Assembly: GCA_030549775.1 (NCBI GenBank)
Contig: CM060174.1
Coordinates: 13,138,128-13,202,127, forward strand
Length of the DNA: 64,000 bases
DNA from: Tamarix chinensis
Taxonomy: Eukaryota; Streptophyta; Magnoliopsida; Caryophyllales; Tamaricaceae
Direction: 5' to 3'
This document shows positions 49,207 to 61,207 of the stretch, piece after piece; position 1 is the first letter of the stretch; every line of letters begins with the position of its first letter. The position numbers and the translations under genes are program-made. Below the pieces are notes generated by a model that had not been told where the DNA came from, did no database searches, and saw nothing but the letters and a program-made list of their open reading frames with translations.

Positions 49207-51281
49207 ACCATCAAAATAAGTAATTCTAGACTATTAGAAGAGAGGAGATCTGGTCTCTCCTTGGATTAAATAAGGTTCCATACTATTAGAATTACCTTGG
49301 TTTTCCCATCTTGGTTGATAGATCAAAGGAGAAAAAATATTTGGCACTATACGGGATCATGGTATTCATAAGATGGATAGCTAGATAAACAACTTACTAT
49401 CGCAAGCTAAAAAAGAAGTGATGCTTAAATCCGTCATACAAGCCATTCCCACTTATGTTATGAATTGTTTCAAAACACCTATTACATTATGGGACGACAT
49501 CTAGCAAGACATGGCAAGATTATAGTGGAGAAAGAAACAATATAGGGGAAGCATTCATTGGCTGAGTTGGGAGACACTATGTGAACCAAAAGAGAGGTGA
49601 CATGGGTTTTTGCAATTTGCATTGATTCAACATTGCTCTATTGGGGAAACAAGTTTGGCGATTGGTCACGGATGAGAAGTCCCTACTAGCACAAATATGG
49701 AAACCAAGTATTACCCAAGATGCTCCATTATGCAGGTCCCTCTGGACCAAAATGGACCTGGAGGAGTGTGTGGGCATCAAAATGGGTAGCAGCTTAGGGC
49801 ATACGCTAGGAGATCGGGGACAATCAATCGGTGAAGATACGGAAGGATAAATGGGATCCATGTCCCTTCTCTTTTTGAGTCATCACGCAACCAACCACCA
49901 CTTATGCAAATAGACAGTGAGCTACTTGATTGATGGCATAACTGGGGTATGGAAACCAAAGGTTTTGCAGGAAGTTTTATGCTCAATGGACGTCAAGTGT
50001 ATATTGAATATGCTAACCTACCCCTAGGAATAGAGGGACCGAAAGGTAATTCACTTCACCAATGATGGAAGTTATTTTGTTAAGAGTGCTTCTAATATGG
50101 TTTAAGACTTAGCTCACAATGAAAAGGCTAGCTCGTCGTCGAGTAGAAATGCTAACATGTGGTGTAGTATTTGGTGGGCAAGCGAGGGTTAAATCTTTCG
50201 CTTGGGATTGCTACAAAGGCATTCTTCCAACTAGATAGAACCTCCGTAATGATGGCATTTTGACCTTACCAGACTACAAATTTTACGATAATGTTGAATT
50301 TGCATGCCATTATGGAGTGTCGCACTGCTAGAGAAATATGGGAGCTCAGCCCAATCAGCACACATGCCAAGGGACATGCCCAAGACTTGCAGCACTATCT
50401 GAGAAGTGTCACCAGCCTTGATGAACTACGTGTTGCATGGCTCTTCACTTTTCCTTAGGTAATATGAACTACGCCTTTGATGAGAAGATTACTTGGGTCG
50501 AGGTAGTAAGCACGTGTGTCGAACAATTATTGAGCACTTTCTTGGATGACCAACAAATGAAGACGAAGTTGATTAGAGACACAAAGTGAACACTCCTGGA
50601 AGCAAATGAGCTAAAAGTGCACACTCATGCGAGGAACAGCAACTCAAGGGATCAATTGACGGCCACCGCATTATCATTTGGGCTTGCAAAAGACAGCAAA
50701 GAGGCTGGTGGTTGATCGAGGAGGCTGAGGGACTTTGCGATTTTAATGGCCATTGAGATGATCAATGAACTCCAGCTCAGCAATGTTCAAAACGAGTGAC
50801 AACCTAGTGCTAATCATCAAGCTGAAGTCATCACAACCACAACCTGTTCGTCCGATAATTATCCACCTAGAGCATATTAAAGCTCAGAGAGTGATCACAT
50901 GAGAGCACACGTATAGAGAAGGAAACAATATTGCCCACGTTATTACTAAGTTGAACGAAAATTCGGAGAAGATGATTTAGGATGGGAAACTTCCGGCGCC
51001 TATTATTACTGTCGCTTTAGCCAATTTTAGATAATAAATTAAACCCTACACCCTGCTTTGGGCTGTTTTCCTTTCAAAGAAAAGAGGGATTCCATAAATG
51101 AGTCGCCGGCACATGAAGAAACAAGAAACGTCGCATAATAATCGATAGAATACATCGATACACAACTGAGTACTCCACTCGCGGACACAATGACTAAACA
51201 AAATGCAGCAAGATATCATCATGATGCTGCCTATAAATCTATCATCGCATATCTTTCATCTCCGCGTCATTGGAAGGCAGC

Positions 51282-54200
51282 TCAAATGCTTTGCAGCTGG
51301 GAGAAGGAGATACGAATGATTGACCCACATACAGAGGTAGCATGCTTGCAGACAAGGGCTTCAATTGCCTGTTCTTTGTTCTCAAATAAAATCAAGGCCT
51401 GGTTCTTCCCATTTACTTCAAACAGCTTGGCATTTACCACTGTACCATGCTCCTCCAAAACATTTACGATCTCATCCTCAGCTATGTCCTCAGGGAGGGA
51501 TGACAAATGAATCATCTTTGTTGGAGAACAGCAATAACGGTAATTCTTTACCGGATTGCGAATAAATCGATTGAGATTTGAGTTCTGGTACTCATGTGTG
51601 TCTGGAGCTTGTGTTATGGAGGGAAACTTTGAGTAGCTCACCTCCAAGCGTTTTCCAAACAGCATCGAACCCTACATCAGGAAAGTTGGAGATGACCTCA
51701 ACTCCTAAAAGGCGGTACACACCCAGGCTAGCAATAAAGATATATTTATGAAATAGCGCTATAATGTTGAGTTCTAAAATTACTTTCCAACGGGTAGAGA
51801 CTAATTTCACAAACTGTGTCATTATCCGTCACAACCTAACAACGAAAAAAATAGCAAGCTAAAAAGAAACAGAAAGAAATGGAGCGCAAACTAGAAACAA
51901 ATAAAAAAACAAACCTTCAAGAAATGCACAGCCAACTCAGCCTGAAAACCATCCCCCATTTGAATGAGGGCATGATCAGGTTTATTTTGAAGGATCTTGA
52001 TCCTGACAATGTTCCCGTACAGTGAAAATAGATTAAACAACTTGTCCTCGTCAATTTTCTGAAGGCACCAAAAAAAAAGCATCAAAATCATGGAAGAAGT
52101 TTAGAGAAAGGGGTAGACATAAAAAAAAAAATTTAAAATTGTGAGACGAAACAAATAAGAAATTTGAAAGCAGCACGCACTTACATCTGTGTTTAAATTA
52201 CATGCCAAGACAGTGCACCTGTCGTTGGTGCCAGTAACGCCAGGGGGAAGGCCTGAAGGAAACGCAGATGCAACAGCAGCAACATTTCCCATCTAGGAAA
52301 AATGTAGAGAAAATAATGAAATTTTGGTTCATCGAGACCTCAAGGTTTGAAGATGAGAAACTAAAATCCTCACTATGATCTGCAAGCCTATTTGGAGGAT
52401 CAACCAACTTGAAAATATTAACTGCTCAATAACAAGAATACTCAAAACTCTTAATAATAATTTACATGCTGACAGATGGGTGAAATAAAATCTCCAACTA
52501 GTCTTTGAGCATACTCCAGTGATGCCTTCCGGAGTCCCAACAAGAACACAAACTCAAAAATGGGGGAAAAAGATGCACAAAAACGTATTATTCCTGTGAA
52601 GATTTTGAACCAATGCAAAGCCAGGGTACTGATGTGCGTTTGTCTCATGAAATGTATTTGCATGACGCATGGTTCAACATAACAGCTCTTTATGGCCACA
52701 AGTGAAATCTAAACCCTAAGCACATTCAACAGCCATGATATAAATGAGTTTCTTGCATAGATTTTTTTAGCTCATAATGCTCTTAGTTTGCATGCATTCT
52801 TCATCCTTTAGATCAGATGGTGTTTTTGCATTTGGATACTGCTTTGGTTGTGATTATTTTGTAGGTATACTGATTTGGATCGAGAAGGGCAAAATAGACC
52901 ACAATGAGACAAAAATGAGCCTAACAGCACCATAGGCGAAGGGCATAGCTTAGTAAGCATCTTAGCCTTGCTTTGGAGCACAGCTGTGAGACAAAGGGAG
53001 CAAAAAAGCTTGCAAAACTTTATGTTATTGAAAAGTACACCCATGTTTTTTCTAGATAAAAAATACACGGGCAAGATGTGTTTAGAAGCACAGCTTGCCT
53101 TTTTGTAATAAAACATGCGGACAAAAACTAAAGGGATTAAAAAGGAGGGACGTCATTCCCTTTTTTTTGTGGGGGGGGGGGCATAGCTTAGTAAGCATCT
53201 TAGCCTTGCTTTGGAGCACAGCTGTGAGACAAAGGGAGCAAAAAAGCTTGCAAAACTTTATGTTATTGAAAAGTACACCCATGTTTTTTCTAGATAAAAA
53301 ATACACGGGCAAGATGTGTTTAGAAGCACAGCTTGCCTTTTTGTAATAAAACATGCGGACAAAAACTAAAGGGATTAAAAAGGAGGGACGTCATTCCCTT
53401 TTTTTTGGGGGAGGGGGAGGGGGAGGGAGCGGTGTCATTTTGCTTCCCTTCTCGAAAGCTTTGTATCCAAAACTCATCTTCCTCATTTAGATTTTAATTT
53501 GAAGCTTTGTAATCATTCAAATTTGGTCATCGTCATCTGCACATGACATCAGTTTTATCTTCTCATCTCTTACTTTTTCTATTTCATTCATGTCTAATTA
53601 TTCTATTAAGCTTTTCAATACAATGATGTGTGGGCGATTTATTATTCTATGATTAAATTAAATCTAATTAAGTAGTGAATTGATAAATTGGTTTGACTAT
53701 CCATGCAAATTGCACAAATTCATTATTCAACTGTTAAAAACTTTAGTTTCAATTGAACTGACTGATCATTTATTTGATTAGACATTGGATATTAATCGAA
53801 GGACCAAAAGGTGAAGATTAATACCGGTAATTAGCAATTGAACAAAAAATCCAGAATCACGAAAGTACATTAGATTTTCTTGGAAAATTGATTGAGCTTA
53901 ATGACTTCAATCCTGCTTATTACCATGAAAATTGGTTATTAGATTGCATTAGATATGGCAGGATTTTAGACCTTGAAAGAGACTATTGGTTAACTTTTCC
54001 TCATGAATCGACTAATTCGTTTGATGACTGATCATTTCATCTATTCATTATTTTACATTGCTATTATACGATCCTTTTATTTACCTGGTTAAGATAGTCA
54101 TAGTTGATGAAACTCAATAATTAACAGCAAAGTATGACCTTAAAGTGCTACAACAAATCCATGCATTTAAAGATTTAGGCATAACACATGATAGCACCCA

Positions 54201-56011
54201 TAAAAAGGTTGTGACAACAACCGTACAATTTATTTAACAAAAAACAATTTGGTTCATCATTAAAGCTAAATAGTAGACAGGAACAACATGAGCCAAATGA
54301 AGCATAAAAAGGAAATAATTGCATGAAATAGAAAGCTGATTTCAGCATCCATGGGTGATGCCTGATAGACAAACACAATAGCATGATACAAAAACCCTAT
54401 TAGCAAAAGAATAGGTGCATGCATATGAGCCAAGCTGTTTTTGAAATATTTGAATAAGGTATAAAGGGAGATACATTTAGTTTTTTGAACAATCACGGTT
54501 GACAGAAGGGATACCCTGGATGGTCAAAAAGGTTGACGGTGGGGAGATCCTGGATGGTAAAGAACTACATACAAGAAAAAAAAAACAATACATTTTGAAG
54601 TGCGAAGGAGAAAATAGCATGAAATTCAAATCTCAATTAGTTGTCTGTGCAAGATAGAACAGCTCAACAATCATCTATGAGAAAGAACTGCTCTGGGCTC
54701 ACAACAGTGAAATTCATGGACTGCATCAGCATAACCAGGTTGTTGCCAACAACTTACAGGAGGATGAATTTTGGCAATCAAAGTGAACTGTCTAGTTTCA
54801 AGTTTTTTCATCTGCTTTTTTGGGGAAAGGGACTGGGTGAGACCCAAGTCACCTCATGCAATGACCAGATAAAAGAAATGCGGAATATAATGGATGTTTT
54901 CATGAGAAGACTTTTAAAACACAGTTAGACAAGGGAAAGATAAAAAATAAAATAAAAATATTACATGGCAGATAAAAACTCCTCCGAATATACCTGCAAA
55001 GCTCTACCAGACTGTTCAGTAGGAAGGTATGGATTTGTGAAATCCCTAAGGACAACCAAACAAAAAGTTTGAAAAGTTTCTTTTAGTCATGATGAGCAAA
55101 TTATTGATGAATAGATCACATAAATCAAAGTCATAACTCACCTAGATCTTTCATTGTTGTAATTCACTTGCAGCTCTGAAAGGCTATCCACAAGGCAAAA
55201 GCAAATACATCAGACGATTTGCACACAATAATCATAGACGATCAAGATGCATAAGAGGAAAAGAAAAAAAAAAACTTACTTTGAGTACTGAATATCAAGC
55301 TGACAACAGCCATCATATATATTGCGTCCCTGCAAAGAAATTATCTCACATTACAATTTTCTCAAAGACCAGTGAAAGTTTCTTCCCCAATAGCTTTATA
55401 TGAAATGGCATACATGAAGTTGATCAAGTGCAGAAGTTGCACTCTCGTGCATTTGAAACTGGATGAGTGCTTGAAAACCTATCAACAGAAAGACAAGAAT
55501 TTAAAAAAAAAAAAAATGCTGCAACAAGATCTGAAGTTCCATGTTCCCACCACACCTATGTACAAGCATTTCAAACATTTGATTAGACAACCTAAACCAC
55601 CGGTTTGATGATCAAATAAATCAACCATCGATGAATAAGGTGGCATTTGGTAACTTTGTGGAAAGGTAATGATCTATGAATAAGGTTGCATTTCTGCGGA
55701 AAGATAATTCTATTGTATAGTAACCTTTTAGATTGTGCTTTAGTATTATATTTGTTTCATAGTATTTTAACAGATTCTGATGGAAAGTCGGGAATTTATT
55801 TTATTTTATTTTTTTCCCAAAAAGGAATAGGTCATGTTGGGACGAGGGAATAGGAAAAAGGGTATTGTAAAAACTAACCAGCTGATTTCTGGAATGTCAC
55901 AATTTTCTCCACAAAACCGTGAGGGGAGAACACTTGATGAAGTACATCTACCGTTATGGGGTAAACCATGTGATGAACACTGACCAAAAGAATTCGATTT
56001 GGTAATGCATC
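51282..56011 (-). CDS. PTBP3: PTBP3-like polypyrimidine tract-binding protein, RRM2-RRM4 exons
   Basis: Eight exons on the minus strand: 56011-55879, 55478-55414, 55329-55280, 55183-55142, 55045-54994, 52292-52185, 52058-51915, 51671-51282. All junctions are GT-AG and in phase; 984 nt, 327 residues, stop TGA at 51284-51282. RRM2 is residues about 5-80 (RILLVSVHHMVYPITVDVLHQ), RRM3 about 141-211 (CTVLACNLNTD; IDEDKLFNLFSLYGN), RRM4 about 251-325 (MIHLSSLPEDIAEDEIVN). The family binds CU-rich RNA and controls alternative splicing. The first exon listed starts in phase 0 with DALPNR, so RRM1 must lie upstream; I did not find it in 56012-64000. A linker normally present between RRM2 and RRM3 is short here (no exon found in the 2.7-kb intron). 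No stops or frameshifts. Confidence 0.9.
52943..53418 (+). repeat. Near-perfect 238-bp tandem duplication in a PTBP3 intron
   Basis: GCATAGCTTAGTAAGCATCT at 52943 recurs at 53181, and the two copies are identical by eye for about 225 bases, diverging only in the poly-T/poly-G joint at the end of each unit. It lies in the intron between exons 54994 and 52292. Confidence 0.9.
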
Positions 56012-56756
56012 CTGCAAATTTCCAGGGTTAAATCAAACAGGAGCTTTAGCTTTTCAATAAGAAAAGAAATACGTTCAACAAGAGTTGAACCCAAAAAAGT
56101 AGGCAAAAGTAGAACATACCATAGGAATTAGACACAATTCTAAGTAAGGATAGAGAGCATGCTTTCTACTTGCCAACCACCAAATCAAGAATAAGTGAAT
56201 GTGCCCACGCTATATAGATTTCACACAAATTGATATGCTTGCATTTAATATGCTGCATGGAACTACATGGCTTAACCATGTTTTACACATCATCGAATTA
56301 CAGGTTTAACTTCCAAAATAGATACGGATGTAACCCATCCTTTCCAACACTGAAAAATAAAAGGGAAGAAAGGCTCACTTGGTAACACAAAAGTTTCAAA
56401 TTTCTATTAGGGAAACTCATGCAAGTGTAAATGAGAATTGCTCAAAGAAAAATGTCCATACAAGGAAAATTTACCCTTGCAAAGTTGAAAACACAAATGA
56501 GATGGGGAAAAAAGAGAAAGCATGCTTTCCTCCTCAACCTTGTCGAAACATGCAGAAATTTACCCATGCAAAGGGGGGAGAGAGAGAAAAAAAAAGGGAG
56601 AATGAAATGAAAATTGCCAAAATCAAACAGCTCTGCTCAATACGTTTCGTGATACCTTTTCTTATATAGAAGCATAAGGAGGAAAAAAAGTTTGAAGAGG
56701 AGGGTGCTAACTAGGTCTATAATTGTAAAGTAACCAAATCAACTCCAGCAACCAAG

Positions 56757-57707
56757 TAGAGCTGGCAAAATTTGTGCCGACCCGTCCACCCCGACCCGAC
56801 TGGCATAAAACCTAACCCAATATAATCTGAGAAATTCATCAACCCGACCCAAGCCAAAACCTACCCGAAATAGACTCGATCTGACGCCGACCCGAATATA
56901 AGTGAACCAACCCATCCCGAACCCGACCTCAACCCAACCCGACTTGACAAAACTAAATACGATACTAACTAGTTATGATAATAATAAAAATTACACGTCT
57001 AATTATTTATTTAAACCTTTTAAAAATATATTATTTTATAGATTACTTATTTTTTTTTACTTTTATTGTGGACATATTTATTCACCAATGATATTCTAAT
57101 TTTACCAAAATTTTCACGTAAAAAATACATCATTAAAAAGTCATAATAATAAACAAATAACAATTAATAAAACATTATTAATCACATGATTACATGAAGT
57201 CAAACTTAATGCTTATTTATGAGACTAATGAGTTAGATTAATATTGGTAGTGAATATTTGAATTAACCCAAATCCTAGGTTTAGCTCACCTCAAACCCAA
57301 CTTGATCCGACCTAGTAAAACCTAAAAAATACTAAATTCGTCAAGTTAACCCAAGCCTAACCCATCATATTAAATCGAATACGATATCACCCTAATATGA
57401 GCTTACTCGGCCCAAATCCGACCCGACTCCACAAGCTAACCCGAAATAACCCAGACAGACTTGACCCTAACCCAAACTAGCTCAACCCAAACTCAACATG
57501 AACCAATAAATTAACCCGATACAACCCGAATCTGTATCGACCTAACTCGAACCCGACCTAACCTGAACAATAAGGTGACCCAAACCCGAAATAACCCTAC
57601 CTAACCCACAACCGACCAGCAAAAGAAAATAACTCGCAAACAATCCGACCCAAGGATGACTCGATCCGCTATAACCCAACCGAAACCCGACCCAATTGCC
57701 ACCTATA
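56757..57707. mobile_element. Large hAT-like non-autonomous element, 951 bp, duplication CAACCAAG
   Basis: Left end TAGAGCTGGCAAAATTTG and inverted right end TATAGGTGGCAATTGGG. CAACCAAG is repeated perfectly at 56749-56756 and 57708-57715. The two arms are packed with AACCCGACC-like words and the centre is AT-rich (56990-57230). It lies upstream of the first PTBP3-like exon seen, so in an intron or upstream region. Confidence 0.85.
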
Positions 57708-57715
57708 CAACCAAG

Positions 57716-60570
57716 AACCAAGTCTTGTACCTAGAACTACCACATTCATTTGGAGATAGAAGCCCTAACATCATATGACTATAGAGTTACATTGCAACTA
57801 TGCAGTATGTGAAATAATGGATGCCACAAAACCAAATTGTATTTCACTTAAAATGTACATGAGATTTCTTCATGCAACAATGCCAATAAAATCTGTCAGT
57901 TTGAAAGAGGGTGTTTTTAAACATACTTGGAAAACGTAATGCTTATGCACTCCAACAAACTTAATCCCTTGCCCACAAAAAACGGACAGAAAAGAAAGAA
58001 AAAATGGCTTGCTTCATAAATCAGAGTTTCGCTAGGCAAGTCCAATATAGAGTATAGGGATATTTCGTAAGGAGCTTCATATTGAGAAGGTCCAACAAGT
58101 GCTTGAGTGCCAGCATAGTATTAGGAAAGAAAGGGCAAGTATTGAGGGAGACAATGACATACAGTCACAAATTCAGGAACCTGGACTCACTATGAAGCAT
58201 GATGAGTTGATGAAACTCATCGGAATCAAGTTGCCTCAAACCGAATGATAAGACAGGTCTCTTTTATTTCCTTTTTGGGCGAAATTAGAGTTGCATTTGG
58301 TATCATTGATTAACACATCAAAAATCTTCAGCTAATTATTCAATAATCTCACAGTTAATATCACCACCTTCCAGAAGATAATTAATCTAGTTACTGAAAC
58401 TCCCATAACCATAATAGACTCACCTTTGTTCCAAAAATCATCAACAAAATCATATTATTTAAATATTTATGTAATGTGTGTGTGCATAAACAGAAAACAT
58501 TGCCAAAAATACTATAAATTCAACGAAAGAGCAATACTATAAATTCAAACCAAGTACCCATGACCCCACATGTCAACACTTCATATGTACAATCCATTTA
58601 AAAGATATAATGGAGTAATATGCATCCAGACATCTTAGAGATAAAGCTTATTTGATACGCAATTATGCAACAAAGCAATATAATTAATTTTATAAAGCAC
58701 AATTTTATACCCAAGGTGGTGCTTATTCTTATTATTGTATTGCATAATTATCATCCTAACTATTTAAAAAAATTATTCATACATTTTATATGGCTTTGTA
58801 TTATTTTACATTTTTTTCTCAAAGATAAAATAATTTATGAAGTATTAACACTACAACGATATATATAGTACGGGTCCGTGCATTCAATGGGAGACAACAT
58901 TTTCTCTCCCAAATTTTGGACATATAGTAACTTTTACAAGGAAAAGAAATAATGGAAAAAGTGATTTGTTATTGACAATCTATTAATGCAATTCCATTTT
59001 GGGACCTAACAAAAGTAATGAGCTAAGATTCACTTGCAGTCATACGTAAAACAAGACAAGGAGATCTGAAACATCTAGTATGGAAATTAAATGAACCACT
59101 GAGATACTTAAACACATGCATATGTAAATTTAAAGTAGTTACAACAAAGTAGAATTTTCATAACTGTAAAAAGTACTCCATGCTTTGGACAAACAATTTG
59201 ACACGCCACTACCAGCAAACTTCTGCATTAATTTGAGTTAATTCTAAATGTAAAGAATTAAATTCATAAATCACAATATATATATAAAGTATTATATTCT
59301 TAGAAACTGAAACAACGGACCAGATTAAATGCATTGAGAAATTGCAGGTCATCATAATGCAAGGTGTCTAATGCCTGCACATTGAATGTGAAATTATATC
59401 ATCAACAGTTTATAAACCATTGGAAAAAAGATGATAAAATTGATACAACATCATATTTTTAATTATTCAAACTTGATAGAAAATCATGTATATTGTTGAA
59501 AACATTAAATTGATTTAGCAATGAAAAAAAATATGGTCTACGTTCATTAAAATTTCAAATAATTGAAAAAAAAACTAAAAATAAATTAATTAATTAATTG
59601 TTACATTACATAATTTATTCATGTATTTTATTAAATTATAAACAACGTTTATACAAAACTAATGTTTTTATATAAGGATTACATCAACTTTTATACACTT
59701 TTTCATATATGTAAATATTGCAAATTTTTTTATAATGATATTAATTTTGCAATATTTTCATTTGAAATGTCCAAATCTATTCAATATTTTATAAGACCTA
59801 TAAATTCAGGACAAAAAGATAATTTTTTATATAATATATATCATTAATTTTGGGATGAATCGAAGAATATTGAAAAAGTATTGAAACATATGATAAAATT
59901 AATTGTATGATTCATTAATCTACCTCCTTTTTCCAAGTTCCAACACCATCCATCAATTAAAGATAAGTTTATTAATTAGTATAAATATGTTCACTACACT
60001 TAATAGTAAAAACAAAAAAACGTTTAATATATTAATTTATTTCTAATACACAATTGTGCACAACACTAATTGTATACAAAAAATATATATCATGGCGTAA
60101 TAAATTTATTGAACTATTATTCTATTATCTCAGATTTGTGTATGTTTGATTTGTATTTCTGTAGGCTGGGTATAAAAATAAGCTAACAGGTGGTTTATTT
60201 GAAATGAGCAAAAAGGACAAAACAATACTTAACTAAGACGCCTAAAAATGATAATATAAAGGGAATGAAAATGTTTTGTATTCATATTAGTTGTTCCTTA
60301 AAAATTAAATTATTATCTTGATTGCATAATTATTTCTAATAATTTATAAAAATAAAAAATTATTTGGTAAATGAAATTTTAACTCATTCCCAAAAATAAT
60401 ATATTATTTACTTATTCACCATTTTGACTAATAAATTGGTTTACTTTTGTTTAATTACTATCTATCTTAGATTAATATATAAAAGTAGTGCTATTTGACT
60501 AACTCCATACAATTATTACCTTTACCACTAGTATTTCTCTATGGGTTACAAAAGAATAAAGATAAAGATA
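57716..60570. other. AT-rich region, probable intron or upstream of the PTBP3-like gene
   Basis: I searched the minus strand for RRM1 (VIHVRN, AKNQAL, GRNVY, HQELTT-type words) and found none. A 66-codon plus-strand frame at 58051-58248 is compositionally protein-like but unassigned. Otherwise AT-rich with no feature. Confidence 0.4.
58051..58248 (+). other. Unassigned 66-codon open frame, possible coding remnant
   Basis: Between an upstream in-frame TAG and the stop TGA (58246-58248), the frame reads hydrophilic, ordinary protein-like sequence: FRKELHIEKVQQVLE, SIRKERASIEGDNDIQ, MKHDELMKLIGIKLPQTE. It has no ATG near its start and I do not recognise the family. It could be an exon or transposon remnant, or chance in a less AT-rich patch. 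Confidence 0.25.
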
Positions 60571-60606
<36 letters not shown>

Positions 60607-60623
60607 GAAGAAGAAGAAGAAGA
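60571..60623 (+). repeat. (AAT)n followed by (GAA)n microsatellite
   Basis: About eleven AAT units followed by about six GAA units, uninterrupted at the junction. Confidence 0.9.
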
Positions 60624-61125
60624 AAGGCTAATTGTACTAGCTCAAAATAGTCAATACATATAGTTTCACTTCAATTAAGCTGTGGTAACAAATACATAAA
60701 TTTAGTAGCATTCTCTACAAGCAATACATAATACTAGTTTAATTTCAGTTCAGTTTGATATTTGTGTAATTAATAAAAGGCTCCTTGATCAGAGATTCCT
60801 TGTTGTACTTCCTACCAAAGGTTTGTAATAACAAGATAATGCGAGAATTAAGTATGAGAAAATTATAATATGTTTGTCTGTAGTTAACTAGATTAAATTA
60901 GCAAGTTAATTTCACTAAGCCTATACAAGTCCTTAATACTCTTCGAAAATTAAGTGGTTGTAAAAATCCAATAAAGACATAAAAGGAAAAAGAAATAGGG
61001 TGGTGGAATTATTGGAAAGCACTAAAAGTAAAGAAGAACAATGACAGAAAGGCTAAGAAAAAGGCAAAGGCAGGTTGGAGGACATCAGAGAGGAGGAGAA
61101 AAACATTGATCATGCGCATTGAAGG

Positions 61126-61192
61126 GGAATTGAACAAGTGTTGGATGAGATTTGGTTGCACAAATCATTGACCTGCCTTTACCAGTTGAGCT
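61126..61192 (-). mobile_element. Possible tRNA-derived SINE head (A and B boxes)
   Basis: On the minus strand AGCTCAACTGG (61192-61182) fits a pol III A box and GTTCAATTCC (61135-61126) fits a B box, 46 bases apart. No full tRNA cloverleaf can be drawn and the tail was not defined, so this is either a SINE head or an old tRNA pseudogene. Confidence 0.35.
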
Positions 61193-61207
61193 GGTGCTTT
61201 GTTTCAA

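Larger units (their letters stand above)
47790..51060 (+). pseudogene. L1-type LINE, reverse transcriptase to RNase H, decayed
   Basis: RT active-site region RLITIMFVDDLIFFSKGN at about 47810-47865 (the catalytic D-D pair is in FVDD). After a copia insertion the RT tail resumes near 49290: VFPSWLIDQRRK, KKEVMLKSVIQAIPTYVMNCF (49410-49470), WRLVTDEKSLLAQIW (49650-49700), the zf-RVT part FTNDGSYFVKSASNM (50057-50100), and an RNase H tail REGNNIAHVITKLNENSEKM, ending TAA at 51032-51034. Gypsy-type features are absent. Many stops and frameshifts. The 3' end reaches the 3' side of the PTBP3-like gene. Segment 47960-48340 is not clearly LINE. Confidence 0.8.

Noticed and set aside
52808..53354. Two near-identical open frames suggesting duplicated small genes
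   Set aside because: They are the same non-coding intron sequence in a 238-bp tandem duplication.
54641..54928. 95-codon plus-strand frame in the PTBP3-like intron
   Set aside because: No conserved features, opposite strand to the gene, inside a confirmed intron.
59341..59395. Minus-strand segment after a TTCAATGTGCAG acceptor as a candidate PTBP3 exon
   Set aside because: Translation does not resemble RRM1 and there is no GT donor in phase.
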